NCBI GenBank assembly: GCA_023388055.1
Contig: JAEWGW010000012.1
Coordinates: forward strand, 1-64,000
DNA: 64,000 nt
Origin: Bacillota bacterium
GTDB lineage: Bacteria > Bacillota > Bacilli > Paenibacillales > NBRC-103111
Direction: 5' to 3'
The notes beneath the pieces were generated by a model. The model was not told where the DNA came from and searched no databases. It saw only the letters and a program-made list of their open reading frames with translations. The translations under genes were made by a program, and so were the position numbers. Positions 8,116 to 16,307 of the stretch are shown here, piece by piece (position 1 is the first letter of the stretch; every line of letters starts with the position of its first letter).

Positions 8116-9768
8116 TTACATAAAGGGCCCCACCAGCTCCAGCAGATCTTCATTGGTAAACAGCATCTCGTAGAAGCCTTCCATAATATCATTCTGGAGC
8201 TCCATCATATCCTCTTCGGTCATGGCGCTCAGCTCACGGCTGTTGGCCGCGATAAACTCGGGCCAGAAGGGATCGGATAACTGCTCCATTTCCTGCGTGA
8301 TCGCCAGCTTGAGATTCAGCTTGCCCCCGTGGCCCGCTGCAGGTTTGGCATCCAACGCAATGTCCACCGTACTGTCAGTTCCGGTTTTTTTGCCATCCTC
8401 GGCTTCGGTTTTGGTGGTATCCATGCTAATGTTGATCCCAAATTGATCATCCTTCGATTGGGGAGCAATCTTGACCGTTTGTTTGATCCTCAGCTTGCCG
8501 GCGGCTTCCTCCGCAGCTTCCCGATGGTAATCCGCTTTGAAAACTTTTTCCGGTTCTCCCTCGGCCGCCAGCCCCCATTCCAGCTGGTGGTCGGTTTGTT
8601 TGCTGTCATAGGTATACGTGTCTGTCATAGTGAAAAGGCCATTCTTGCTGCCTTCACTTTGTCCGTTGGGTTTAACGCTGATTTGGAAGCTCCCTTTGAC
8701 CGTCTCTCCCGCAGCCCATTGGCTGGACGCATAAGCCAGCTCGGCCCCTTCCTTGGTTTCGGCTCCGGTGCCGGCAAAGGCGGTTTCGATCTTCCGGTCT
8801 ACAATCCTGCCGTTCTTATCCGTGACCGTCTTCATTTGGAAGCCGCCGGTGAATTCCACTGTTTTCATACTTTCCTTCAGCGTGGAGATGCTTTTCTTCA
8901 GCTCCTCCTTGCTGAGCGTCACAGGTGCCCCGGTGGCTGTAACAGCAGGCAGACGAGAGGTCGGGTTGGCACTCTTCACAATAAAGTCCAGCAGCTTGTC
9001 GTCATTTTCCGCTTTAGCCAGAAGAAGCTCCAGCATCCCCTTTATGTCGCTGTCCGCAAGGGTCAGCGTATACTCCTTCAGCTTTTGCTTCTCCCCATAG
9101 GGATTGGTGTATTCGATTTTTTGCGAGGTGACCTGGCTGTCCTTGATATTCTCATAAATCAGCTTGAAGTAGTCCTTGACGTAGGCCTTCATGTCTGTTT
9201 CCTGGGCCTGTGGGGTTTCGAAATAGTCAAATAAGTTCAGGGTATCCGGTCCCGTATATCCGGGATACAGCTTCTTCATGAATACGCCAGCCCTATCATT
9301 CTGCAGGGTCACAAACTCGGGCATCACCTGAGGCACCTTGATTGCGGTAAACTTGGGGCTGATATGCCCCTCTACTGCAAGCAGCTCCTTCTGCTTGTAA
9401 TCCCAACCCAGGTTTATCTTGTAACGCTTTTTGGGCTTATCAATGGTTTGCTCGAACCGCAGCGCACTTTTATCCAGCAGATCCAACAGCGGCCCCGCCT
9501 TCTCTTCAGCCTCTGCATCCATGCCGTCCAGCTTCACTTTGCCGCTTACTTTCAGCTTTTGACGTAAAGGTGCGTCGGTTTTCACATCTGTATAAAGCAG
9601 ATCCGTTTTGAGAACCTGACTCATTTGCTGCTTGGTCAGCTCCATCTGCTTCGCCTCGGCCTTGAAGTAGGCGTTCTTCGGGTTCTCTTCCACCAGCTGC
9701 TGGTACGCGTATGCTGTGCCTCCTGCGCAAACGGCCAGCACTGCTGTACCAATGAGAATCTTTTTCAT
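8116..9768 (-). CDS. Uncharacterised exported protein, 550 residues
   Basis: I do not recognise a function. Residues 1-22 (MKKILIGTAVLAVCAGGTAYA) form a signal peptide or membrane anchor; there is a cysteine but no good lipobox, and AYA-Y would suit signal peptidase I. The rest is hydrophilic, lysine-rich and mostly beta-like, with many KLKVSGKVKLDG and GGFQMKTVTDKNGRIV stretches that recall proteins measuring or shielding the cell surface. The tail is acidic and helical (MTEEDMMELQNDIMEGFYEMLF). GGAGGT precedes the ATG. It resembles secreted proteins of unknown function found in Paenibacillus, possibly the DUF6583 group, which I could not check. It stands alone, with a 52-bp repeat array upstream. 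Confidence 0.8.
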   Translation of the reverse strand: MKKILIGTAVLAVCAGGTAYAYQQLVEENPKNAYFKAEAKQMELTKQQMSQVLKTDLLYTDVKTDAPLRQKLKVSGKVKLDGMDAEAEEKAGPLLDLLDKSALRFEQTIDKPKKRYKINLGWDYKQKELLAVEGHISPKFTAIKVPQVMPEFVTLQNDRAGVFMKKLYPGYTGPDTLNLFDYFETPQAQETDMKAYVKDYFKLIYENIKDSQVTSQKIEYTNPYGEKQKLKEYTLTLADSDIKGMLELLLAKAENDDKLLDFIVKSANPTSRLPAVTATGAPVTLSKEELKKSISTLKESMKTVEFTGGFQMKTVTDKNGRIVDRKIETAFAGTGAETKEGAELAYASSQWAAGETVKGSFQISVKPNGQSEGSKNGLFTMTDTYTYDSKQTDHQLEWGLAAEGEPEKVFKADYHREAAEEAAGKLRIKQTVKIAPQSKDDQFGINISMDTTKTEAEDGKKTGTDSTVDIALDAKPAAGHGGKLNLKLAITQEMEQLSDPFWPEFIAANSRELSAMTEEDMMELQNDIMEGFYEMLFTNEDLLELVGPFM

Positions 9769-9921
9769 CCATCCACCTCCGAAAATTTAACATTTTCCAG
9801 TATAAAGGTTTCCATCGGGATAACAAGGGAACAAAGTCCCGATCTCCGAAGCTCAAAAAGCTCTGCGGGAGAGGGAGGGCGCGGGGCCGCGTGGGCCGGA
9901 GTGGCGGTCGGGACATGATTT

Positions 9922-10141
9922 TTCATACACGATTGGCCCCGAGGGCCCATGTTGGGTCGATTAAACTCGAAAATTCATATACGATTGGTCTCGAGGGCCC
10001 ATGTTGGGCCAATTAGACTCGAAATTTCATATACGATTGGCCTCGAGGGCCCCAGTTGAGCCAATTAAACTCGAAATTTCATATACGATTGGTCTCGAGG
10101 GCCCCAGTTGGGCCGATTAAACTCGAAATTTCATATACGAT
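9922..10141. repeat. 52-bp tandem repeat, four copies plus a partial fifth
   Basis: Units start at 9922, 9974, 10026, 10078 and 10130, each exactly 52 bp, beginning TTCATATACGATTGG. Inside each, ATTGG(C/T)C faces GGCC(A/G)AT about 16 bases later. Most differences between copies keep pairing through G-U, so each unit can form a hairpin; unit 3 has one mismatch. No gene is seen between 9769 and 10472; the remainder holds this array and the C/T-rich tract. Confidence 0.9.
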
Positions 10142-10189
10142 GAGACGCAGCGACCCTTCATGCCCCTGACCAGCCAGGCCCACATTCCT

Positions 10190-10430
10190 CGCACCCGACT
10201 CCCAGTTCCTTTACTCCATACTTCAACCAACACTCCAGCTCTTTTACCCCATACTCCATCCTACACTCCAGTTCCTTTCCTCCATACTCCATCCTACATT
10301 CCATACTCCATCCTTACACCTGCACTCCACTCCCAGTCCCCACTCCATCCTGCACTACACTCCAAGCTCAGCTCCTCCACTCTATCCTGTTTCCTCTTCT
10401 TTACTCCCCCCTCTTATCATTTATCCGGAG
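10190..10430. repeat. Strand-asymmetric C/T-rich tract with ACTCCATC-like repeats
   Basis: The plus strand is almost free of G over more than 200 bp and repeats words such as CCATACTCC, ATCCTACACTCC and CTCCAGTTCC. An open frame at 10160-10462 codes only for low-complexity sequence and has no ribosome site, so I do not call it a gene. Confidence 0.7.
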
Positions 10431-10472
10431 CCGTCATTTTCCAATCATCCCCTTGGTCCTAAGTGTTGACGC

Positions 10473-10496
10473 AAAAAAGCCTCCTTCTCAGGAGGC
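10473..10496 (-). terminator. Intrinsic terminator of the ECF sigma gene
   Basis: GCCTCC and GGAGGC pair around TGAGAA on the minus strand, followed by six T, 19 bp past the sigma-factor stop. Confidence 0.9.
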
Positions 10497-10514
10497 GTAC
10501 AGTTGGGCGCAAGG

Positions 10515-11228
10515 TTACGCAGCGCACCGTGTGGATGAACGGAACGGGCTGCGCCGTCCCGGCAGACGGTCCGGGCGCACAAAGTTGCGGCTGGCTCTTT
10601 CGGCAGAAGCAGGCGCCTTGGTTTGGTGAAGGTGCGCCTCCTCCTGGAGCAGCTGCAATAGCGCCGCCACATTGCCGGAGCGGTAAGCCGCAGACAGCAG
10701 CTCCAGACGCTTGCGCGTATGCGTGTCCTGCTGCTCCGGCACAGCCAAGGTCAGCTCGCGTCGCACAGTGTCCAGCATCTGCCGGGCCCGGTGCAGCGCG
10801 GATTTGACGGCGCCCTCCGACATGCGCAGCAGCTCCGCTGTCTCCCGGATGGAATGGTCCAGCACATCCGCCAGCAGCCAAACGCTTCTTTGTTTGCCGG
10901 TCAGGGCTTTCAGCACCGCCGCGAACATCTCCTCCAGCGTCCACAGGAGTTCGCCCTCCTTAGCGGCTGACTCCAAAGCCCCGCTCCGTAGAAGGCGGGT
11001 GAAGCGCTGCTGTCTGCGGCAATGATCAATCCAGGTGGTTTTGGCAATCCGCAAAAGCAGCGCCTCCGGGTTGGGGTGGCCTACACCGGCTGAGGACGCC
11101 GTTGCCTTAACCCAAACATCCTGGGCGAGATCCTGCGCATCCCACGGCGAGCTGGTCAGGCTCCTGCTGTAGCGCAGCAGGACGGCATACAGCTCCCCGG
11201 CGCCGGTAACGTCAATGTTCGTTTCCAT
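10515..11228 (-). CDS. RNA polymerase sigma factor, ECF (sigma-70 family)
   Basis: A 237-residue alternative sigma factor. Region 2 is at about residues 25-75 (WDAQDLAQDVWVKAT...LLLRIAKTTWIDHCRRQ), and region 4 at about 105-155 (ALTGKQRSVWLLADVLDHSIRETAELLRMSEGAVKSALHRAR). A C-terminal extension follows, starting RKRLELLSAAYRSGNVAALLQLLQEEA. It resembles the start of the SnoaL-like domain of large ECF factors but breaks off into a basic tail, so that domain may be truncated. ATG at 11228 has AGAAGGGA before it; the frame extends 22 codons further without support. No anti-sigma gene adjoins it. It is divergent from clpP. Confidence 0.85.
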   Translation of the reverse strand: METNIDVTGAGELYAVLLRYSRSLTSSPWDAQDLAQDVWVKATASSAGVGHPNPEALLLRIAKTTWIDHCRRQQRFTRLLRSGALESAAKEGELLWTLEEMFAAVLKALTGKQRSVWLLADVLDHSIRETAELLRMSEGAVKSALHRARQMLDTVRRELTLAVPEQQDTHTRKRLELLSAAYRSGNVAALLQLLQEEAHLHQTKAPASAERASRNFVRPDRLPGRRSPFRSSTRCAA

Positions 11229-11414
11229 GAGACACTTCCCTTCTGTGGGCGGGGCAAAGCCCCTTTTGCTATACAAACGAATGGAGGAAGCCAAAGGATA
11301 CGCCGTTCAAAAACTATTTTTAGCGCGAATCCTTCCGGTGGTTTGGTTCGGTTACCTGTCAAACGGGGACACCAAAAGCCCCGTAAGAACAACATCCACA
11401 AGGAGGACACCACC

Positions 11415-12002
11415 ATGCAAAGCAGCTTCATTCCCTACGTCATCGAGCAGACCGCACGGGGCGAACGTTCCTATGATATCTACTCGCGCCTATTGAAGGA
11501 CCGGATTATATTCGTCGGCTCGGAAATTGAGGACCAGATGGCCAACAGCATTGTTGCCCAGCTTCTGTTTCTGGATGCGGAGGACCCGGAAAAGGACATC
11601 CACATGTACATCAACAGCCCGGGAGGCTCCACCACGGCGGGTTTTGCCATCTATGACACTATGCAGTTTGTAAAACCCAAGGTGAGCACCATCTGCACCG
11701 GGATGGCAGCTTCCTTCGCCGCGCTGCTGCTTCTCGCCGGGGCCAAAGGCAAACGTTACGCCCTTCCCAACAGTGAAATCATGATCCACCAGCCCCACGG
11801 CGGCACTCAGGGCCAGGCCAGCGATATTGCCATCCGGGCAAAAAGGATTCTGGATATCCGCGACAAGTCCACCCGGATTACCGCGGAACGGACCGGTCAA
11901 ACCTTCGAGAAGGTAGCCCGGGATATGGACCGGGATTATTTTATGACGGCAGAGGAAGCATTGGAATACGGCATCATCGACGAAGTGGTGAAGAGACTGT
12001 AA
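11415..12002 (+). CDS. clpP: ATP-dependent Clp protease proteolytic subunit
   Basis: This serine peptidase forms the double-heptamer chamber served by ClpC/ClpX-type ATPases. It has 195 residues, the family length. The triad is visible as Ser100 (GMAAS), His125 (MIHQP) and Asp174 (DRD), with the same spacing as in Escherichia coli and Bacillus subtilis ClpP, and the substrate loop INSPGG is intact. AAGGAGG ends 8 bases before the ATG. No CtsR operator was seen upstream and no clpX follows, so this may be a second, separately regulated copy. Its 186-bp divergent spacer with the ECF sigma gene suggests possible co-regulation. Confidence 0.93.
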   Translation: MQSSFIPYVIEQTARGERSYDIYSRLLKDRIIFVGSEIEDQMANSIVAQLLFLDAEDPEKDIHMYINSPGGSTTAGFAIYDTMQFVKPKVSTICTGMAASFAALLLLAGAKGKRYALPNSEIMIHQPHGGTQGQASDIAIRAKRILDIRDKSTRITAERTGQTFEKVARDMDRDYFMTAEEALEYGIIDEVVKRL

Positions 12003-12020
12003 GGTGCGGCAGCTTGCCTG

Positions 12021-13016
12021 CTACTCCTTTTTTTCGCCGAAAAAAACCACCGTACCCTCCCGTTCCTCCCGCCTGATCCGGCCTCTGCGTTCAAGATGGA
12101 TCAGATGGGCCAGGGTTTCAGACATGGCAAACCGGAACTGATGCACCGTCAGACGGGTTCCGAACAGACCAATGCAGCATTCGTAGGCGGAACAGGGTCC
12201 GGAGCCGATACGGTCCTCCATCTGAGCCAACCGTTTGTCGTGGTGGACAATCAGCTCGCCGCAGCGTTTGGCGAAGCCCTGGAAGCTGTCCCGGTGTCCC
12301 GGATATGCCCGATCCACGGCAAATTCGCCTAACAAATGCAGTCCGTCCAGGAAGGAAGCCAGCGGGTCCTCCTCCACGCCGGGCATATACCCGATGTTGG
12401 GGGAAATCCGGGGCAGCACCGCATCACCGCAGAACATCTCCCCCGTATCCTTGCGGTAAAAGGACATATGCCCTGCCGCATGGCCGCCGGTTTCCACCGC
12501 CTCCCAGAGGCTTTCACCCAGCTGCAGCAGGTCGCCGTTGCGAATCGGCGCAGTCTCTGGCCGCGGCGAAACCAGCTCGACGAAACCTGCCATATGCGGC
12601 AGCATGGCATCTGCCATAGACGCATCCATGCCGTGCAGCCGGAACAGCGTCCAGAGGCGGCGGGCCGCTTCATCGCCGTTGCCCCACAGATCATCCGCCT
12701 GGCGGCGTCCCCATTCCGAAAGGAAAACGGGGGCGCCGCTTTTGTGCTGGAAAAAACCGGCCAAGCCGTAATGGTCCGGGTGATGGTGAGTCAGGACAAT
12801 CCGCTCCAGCTGCCGGAAGCCGATTCCGGTAGTGCGGAACACATCCTCCCACAGCTCCAGCGCCTCCGGCGAATGAATCCCCGGATCCATAACCGTCCAA
12901 CCGCCATCCCCCTGGATCAGATACGCATTCACATACTGCAGCGGATAAGGAACCGGCACCCTCACTTGGAGAATGCCGGGGTTATCCTGAGGGACAATTC
13001 CATAAACGCTGCTCAT
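12021..13016 (-). CDS. Metallo-beta-lactamase-fold hydrolase
   Basis: 331 residues with the metal motif THHHPDHYGLAG (about residues 75-86), a later histidine in TGGHAAGHMSFY, the aspartate in MFCGDAVLP, and a histidine in AYPGHRD. These are the binuclear zinc ligands of the glyoxalase II-like superfamily. The C-terminal 80 residues look like the winged-helix tail of LACTB2/PksB-like proteins. The substrate cannot be told from sequence. Its ATG overlaps the stop of the methyltransferase gene (ATGA at 13013-13016), so the two are translationally coupled. Confidence 0.88.
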   Translation of the reverse strand: MSSVYGIVPQDNPGILQVRVPVPYPLQYVNAYLIQGDGGWTVMDPGIHSPEALELWEDVFRTTGIGFRQLERIVLTHHHPDHYGLAGFFQHKSGAPVFLSEWGRRQADDLWGNGDEAARRLWTLFRLHGMDASMADAMLPHMAGFVELVSPRPETAPIRNGDLLQLGESLWEAVETGGHAAGHMSFYRKDTGEMFCGDAVLPRISPNIGYMPGVEEDPLASFLDGLHLLGEFAVDRAYPGHRDSFQGFAKRCGELIVHHDKRLAQMEDRIGSGPCSAYECCIGLFGTRLTVHQFRFAMSETLAHLIHLERRGRIRREEREGTVVFFGEKKE

Positions 13017-13753
13017 GCTTCTTCCCGCTTGCTTCCAGTCATAATCAGCCGCAGGGAGGTTTCCGGATCATAGGGTGTTCCGTCATAATGACCGTATGCC
13101 GCTTCGATGGTTAGCCCCGTGCCTTGGGCCAGCCGCCGGAAATCCTCCAGACCGAACAGCCGGACCTGCTCCAGATACTTCCGGTCAGGCTGTCCCGGCT
13201 CGCTCATGGTGATGCGCTTGCGCACGAAGCCATCCTCCACCGATCGCTTTTCATCAATAAGAATACCGCTATCCTGGCGCTGCGAATGGGGCACCAGGTT
13301 TTTTTCCACATAGCGGGCATTCAGGAAGTCGATAATGAACTTCCCACCGGGCGCCAGCACCCGGCCGATTTCGCCCAACACCCGGGCATTTTCCTGCTCC
13401 TCCTCAAAATATCCGAAGGAGGTAAACAGATTCACCACGGCGTCAAAAGGCCCATCCACGGGAAGCTTCCGCATGTCGCCCTCCACCCAGGTGATCCGCC
13501 CGCTGTTTTCCAGCTTATGCGCCTCCGCCAGCAGCACCTTGGACAGATCCAGACCGGTGACCCGGTAGCCTTCATCTGCCAGCGCCACCGAATGCCGGCC
13601 CATGCCGCAGCACAGATCCAGAATACGAGATCCTGAAGGCAGCTTCAGCCAATTGATCATCCGTTTGACCTCTGCCTGGGCCCCGTGCAAATCCCGATGT
13701 TTATATACCAGGAGGTAATCCTCCCCGAAGCTTTCCTCATACCATGCCGCCAC
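13013..13753 (-). CDS. Class I SAM-dependent methyltransferase
   Basis: 246 residues. Motif I (ILDLCCGMGRHSVALA, about 41-56) and the following acidic residue in VTGLDLS form the S-adenosylmethionine site. WVEGDMRKLPVDGPFDAVVNLFTSFGYF carries motifs II and III, and LAPGGKFIIDFLN is the typical post-motif strand. The product is probably a small-molecule methyltransferase; the substrate is unknown. It is first in a two-gene operon with the hydrolase. Confidence 0.88.
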   Translation of the reverse strand: MAAWYEESFGEDYLLVYKHRDLHGAQAEVKRMINWLKLPSGSRILDLCCGMGRHSVALADEGYRVTGLDLSKVLLAEAHKLENSGRITWVEGDMRKLPVDGPFDAVVNLFTSFGYFEEEQENARVLGEIGRVLAPGGKFIIDFLNARYVEKNLVPHSQRQDSGILIDEKRSVEDGFVRKRITMSEPGQPDRKYLEQVRLFGLEDFRRLAQGTGLTIEAAYGHYDGTPYDPETSLRLIMTGSKREEA

Positions 13754-13871
13754 TGTTCGTTCCCCCTACACTCACTCGATATTAAATCCTGAACATTCAC
13801 ATACTTCTGTCCAGTATACCACGGGGAGGAACGAAGAGGTTAATGGGTGGCGGAGCTCCAGGCTGGGGCGC

Positions 13872-13960
13872 TCCACTGCCTTGATGCACTCAGAGCCGGG
13901 AACTCTGCCTTGATGCACCCAGTGCCGGGTGCTTGGCTTAATGCCCCCCGTGCCGTTTGC
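13872..13960. repeat. 29-bp tandem repeat, about three copies
   Basis: Copies of CTGCCTTGATGCAC...GCCGGG start near 13876 and 13905, with a more divergent third near 13934. It lies in the gene-free interval 13754-14189, which otherwise holds only the mixed-orientation array that follows. Confidence 0.6.
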
Positions 13961-13993
13961 TCTGCCAGGACACCCTAATCGGCCAAGGGCTCC

Positions 13994-14175
13994 AACGGAA
14001 CTGAGAAGCCCTTAGAACCGGATTTCCAGGTGTTTTCCGAAATAACGGAACTGTGAGACCCTTAAAACCCTGATTTGTTGAAAAGATGCTGCTTCCTGCG
14101 TTTTAAGAGCTTCTGAGTTCCGTTACGTTTGCGGCAGACGGTTTTTGGGCGTGTAAGAGCCGCTGAGTTCCGTAA
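13994..14175. repeat. Intergenic array A: four ~25-bp motifs, two direct then two inverted
   Basis: The motif AACGGAACT...CTTA occurs at 13994-14018 and 14044-14068 on the plus strand, and inverted (TTTTAAGAGC...GAGTTCCGTTA) at 14101-14125 and 14151-14175. Start-to-start spacing is 50, 57 and 50 bp. The outer and inner pairs make a palindrome of about 182 bp. Array B (17335-17518) has the same geometry with a different sequence. Confidence 0.85.
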
Positions 14176-14189
14176 GAGCTTCCCCGCAT

Positions 14190-16157
14190 CTACTCCCGCA
14201 GCCACACCGCCATCTCGCCCTCGCCCCGGTTCCCCCACAGGTAGTAGGGGATCGCCTTGAATTTCACGGGCATGCCCTTTTTCTCCGAAGCGCTGTACAG
14301 CCCACCGCTCCAACCGGACTCCTCCTCCCGCATCGCCGGTCCCTCGATGACCACCGCACCGCCCAGTAGCGCTTCGTCAAAACGGGCCTCAAGCCCGGCA
14401 TCCTTCCAGATGACCAGAGAGGACAAGGGACTGCTGTTGTCCACCTCCTCCAAGGCATACACCAAGGGCCCCCGCTGGATGGCAACCCGCCCGGCGTTGG
14501 CCCGGAGCTGCGGGTGGGAACGGACCAGCTGCGGCAGCATGGGCAGATCAAGCTCTACCCGGTCGCCGGGACTCCACACCCGCTCCACATAGGCATAACC
14601 ATCACGCATGCAAGCTCTCACATCGATAACCTCCCCGTTCACCGTTACCCGGGACGCACTGCACCAAGCCGGCATCCGCAGCGCCAGAGTAAAGGAGGCT
14701 GCCGACGCCGGTGTTACCTCCAGGCTGACCTTGCCCTGCCACGGCAGGGAGCTGGCCATTCGCAGCTGTGCCGTCAATCCGCCGTCCAGCTCCACCGCCG
14801 CCTCACCACCTATATACAGATGGACATACAGCGTCTTTTCTTTTACCGTGAACAAATACTCCCCAAGGGAGGACAGCAGCCGGGCCACATTGGGCGGACA
14901 GCAGGCGCAGGAGAACCAGCCGGGCCGGACAGGTTTGATATGATGCTTGCCGGGATTGCCGCGGCTGGCCTTGGGCCATACCTCCAGCGGGTTCACATAG
15001 AAGAAATGTCTGCCGTCTCTAGCCATTCCGGCAATCACGGTGTTGTACAGCGCCCGCTCCAGCACATCCGCATACTCCGAACGAGCCTCCAAACGCAGCA
15101 TTCGCGACGCAAAAAAGATCAGCCCGATGGACGCACACGTTTCCGCATAGACCGTATCGTTGGGCAGATCGTAATCGTAGGTGAAGGCTTCGCCGTGATG
15201 GGTGGAGCCGATGCCCCCGGTAATGTACATCTGCTTATGGACGATGTTGTCCCACAGCCGCCTGCACGCGGCAAAAAGCGATTCATCCCCGGTATAAGCA
15301 GCCAAATCCGCCATCGCCGTATACATATAGACTGCCCGCACCGCATGCCCCACTGCTGTCTCCTGCTCACGGACAGGCTGGTGGGCCTGATGATAGCTCA
15401 AATTCGGCGGATTCTTCGAGGGGACGGAAGACCAGTGGCCAAGACCGCCTCTTTTTTTCCACTCCTCCACCAAAAAAGAAGGCTCTACGCCCCGCTGGTC
15501 AATAAAATATTGAGCCAGCTTCAGATACTTCTCCACCCCTGTGGCCTGATACAGCTTCACCAGTGCCAGCTCGATTTCCTGATGGCCGTCATAGCCGGGA
15601 AGCTGGCCCTCTCCGGTACCGAACACCTCCGCAATATAATCGGCAAAACGGCACATCGCCTCCAGCAGCTTGCGTTTGCCCGTAGCCCTGTAATAAGCGG
15701 CAGCCGCCTCCATCATATGCCCGGCGCAGTACAGCTCATGGCAATCCGTCAGATTGGTCCAGCGTTTGCCCGGCTCCTTCACCGTGAAGAACGTGTTCAA
15801 ATACCCATCCGGCTGCTGCGCCCGGACAACCAGGTCAATTACCTCATCGGCTCTCCGCTCCAGCTCCGGATCAGGGTGCACCGCCAGCGAGTATCCTACC
15901 GCTTCCAGCCACTTGGCCACATCGCTATCCTGAAAAACAAAGCCGTAAAACTCCCCCTGCTCCTCCCCCGCGGCAATCCGGAAGTTGCGGATGGCATGGC
16001 TGGGCTCTACGCCCGGCACCCGGTCATGGAGCGTCTCATACTGGTAAGGGATAACGACCTCCCTGACCAGCTTTACATAATCCGACCAAAACTCGTCGGT
16101 AATCTTCACCTTTTCCAATTGAACCGGCTTGCCCGTTGTGCGTACAGCTGCTTTCAT
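14190..16157 (-). CDS. Beta-L-arabinofuranosidase, glycoside hydrolase family 127
   Basis: 655 residues, a typical length for GH127 (former DUF1680). It removes beta-L-arabinofuranose from plant glycans or hydroxyproline-linked oligosaccharides. Key residues can be placed: Glu323 (HGEAF), Glu339 and Cys341 (VYAETCAS), and Cys417, Cys419 and Cys420 (SCACCPPNVAR). They match Glu322, Glu338, Cys340, Cys415, Cys417 and Cys418 of Bifidobacterium HypBA1. There is no signal peptide, so it acts on imported sugar. ATG at 16157 has GGGGAGG 10 bases upstream; the longer frame to 16196 lacks support. It is divergent from an AraC regulator, its likely activator. Confidence 0.93.
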   Translation of the reverse strand: MKAAVRTTGKPVQLEKVKITDEFWSDYVKLVREVVIPYQYETLHDRVPGVEPSHAIRNFRIAAGEEQGEFYGFVFQDSDVAKWLEAVGYSLAVHPDPELERRADEVIDLVVRAQQPDGYLNTFFTVKEPGKRWTNLTDCHELYCAGHMMEAAAAYYRATGKRKLLEAMCRFADYIAEVFGTGEGQLPGYDGHQEIELALVKLYQATGVEKYLKLAQYFIDQRGVEPSFLVEEWKKRGGLGHWSSVPSKNPPNLSYHQAHQPVREQETAVGHAVRAVYMYTAMADLAAYTGDESLFAACRRLWDNIVHKQMYITGGIGSTHHGEAFTYDYDLPNDTVYAETCASIGLIFFASRMLRLEARSEYADVLERALYNTVIAGMARDGRHFFYVNPLEVWPKASRGNPGKHHIKPVRPGWFSCACCPPNVARLLSSLGEYLFTVKEKTLYVHLYIGGEAAVELDGGLTAQLRMASSLPWQGKVSLEVTPASAASFTLALRMPAWCSASRVTVNGEVIDVRACMRDGYAYVERVWSPGDRVELDLPMLPQLVRSHPQLRANAGRVAIQRGPLVYALEEVDNSSPLSSLVIWKDAGLEARFDEALLGGAVVIEGPAMREEESGWSGGLYSASEKKGMPVKFKAIPYYLWGNRGEGEMAVWLRE

Positions 16158-16307
16158 TCTTGCACAGCCTCCCCTTTGGCCAAAAATGACCCGCATGTAA
16201 TGGTTTTCCCTCGACTTTCTTCATTTTAAGGGGTAAAATGACAGGCAGCTATAGTGAGATTCCCTGAGTTTTTTATACAATTTCACACATGGAAGGAGAG
16301 CCCCTTC

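Noticed and set aside
9922..10141. CRISPR array
   Set aside because: Units are contiguous 52-bp tandem copies with no variable spacers, and no cas genes are near.
10160..10462. A 100-residue open frame on the plus strand
   Set aside because: It lies in a C/T-rich low-complexity tract, has no ribosome site and codes only for Pro/Ser/Thr/Leu/His-rich sequence.
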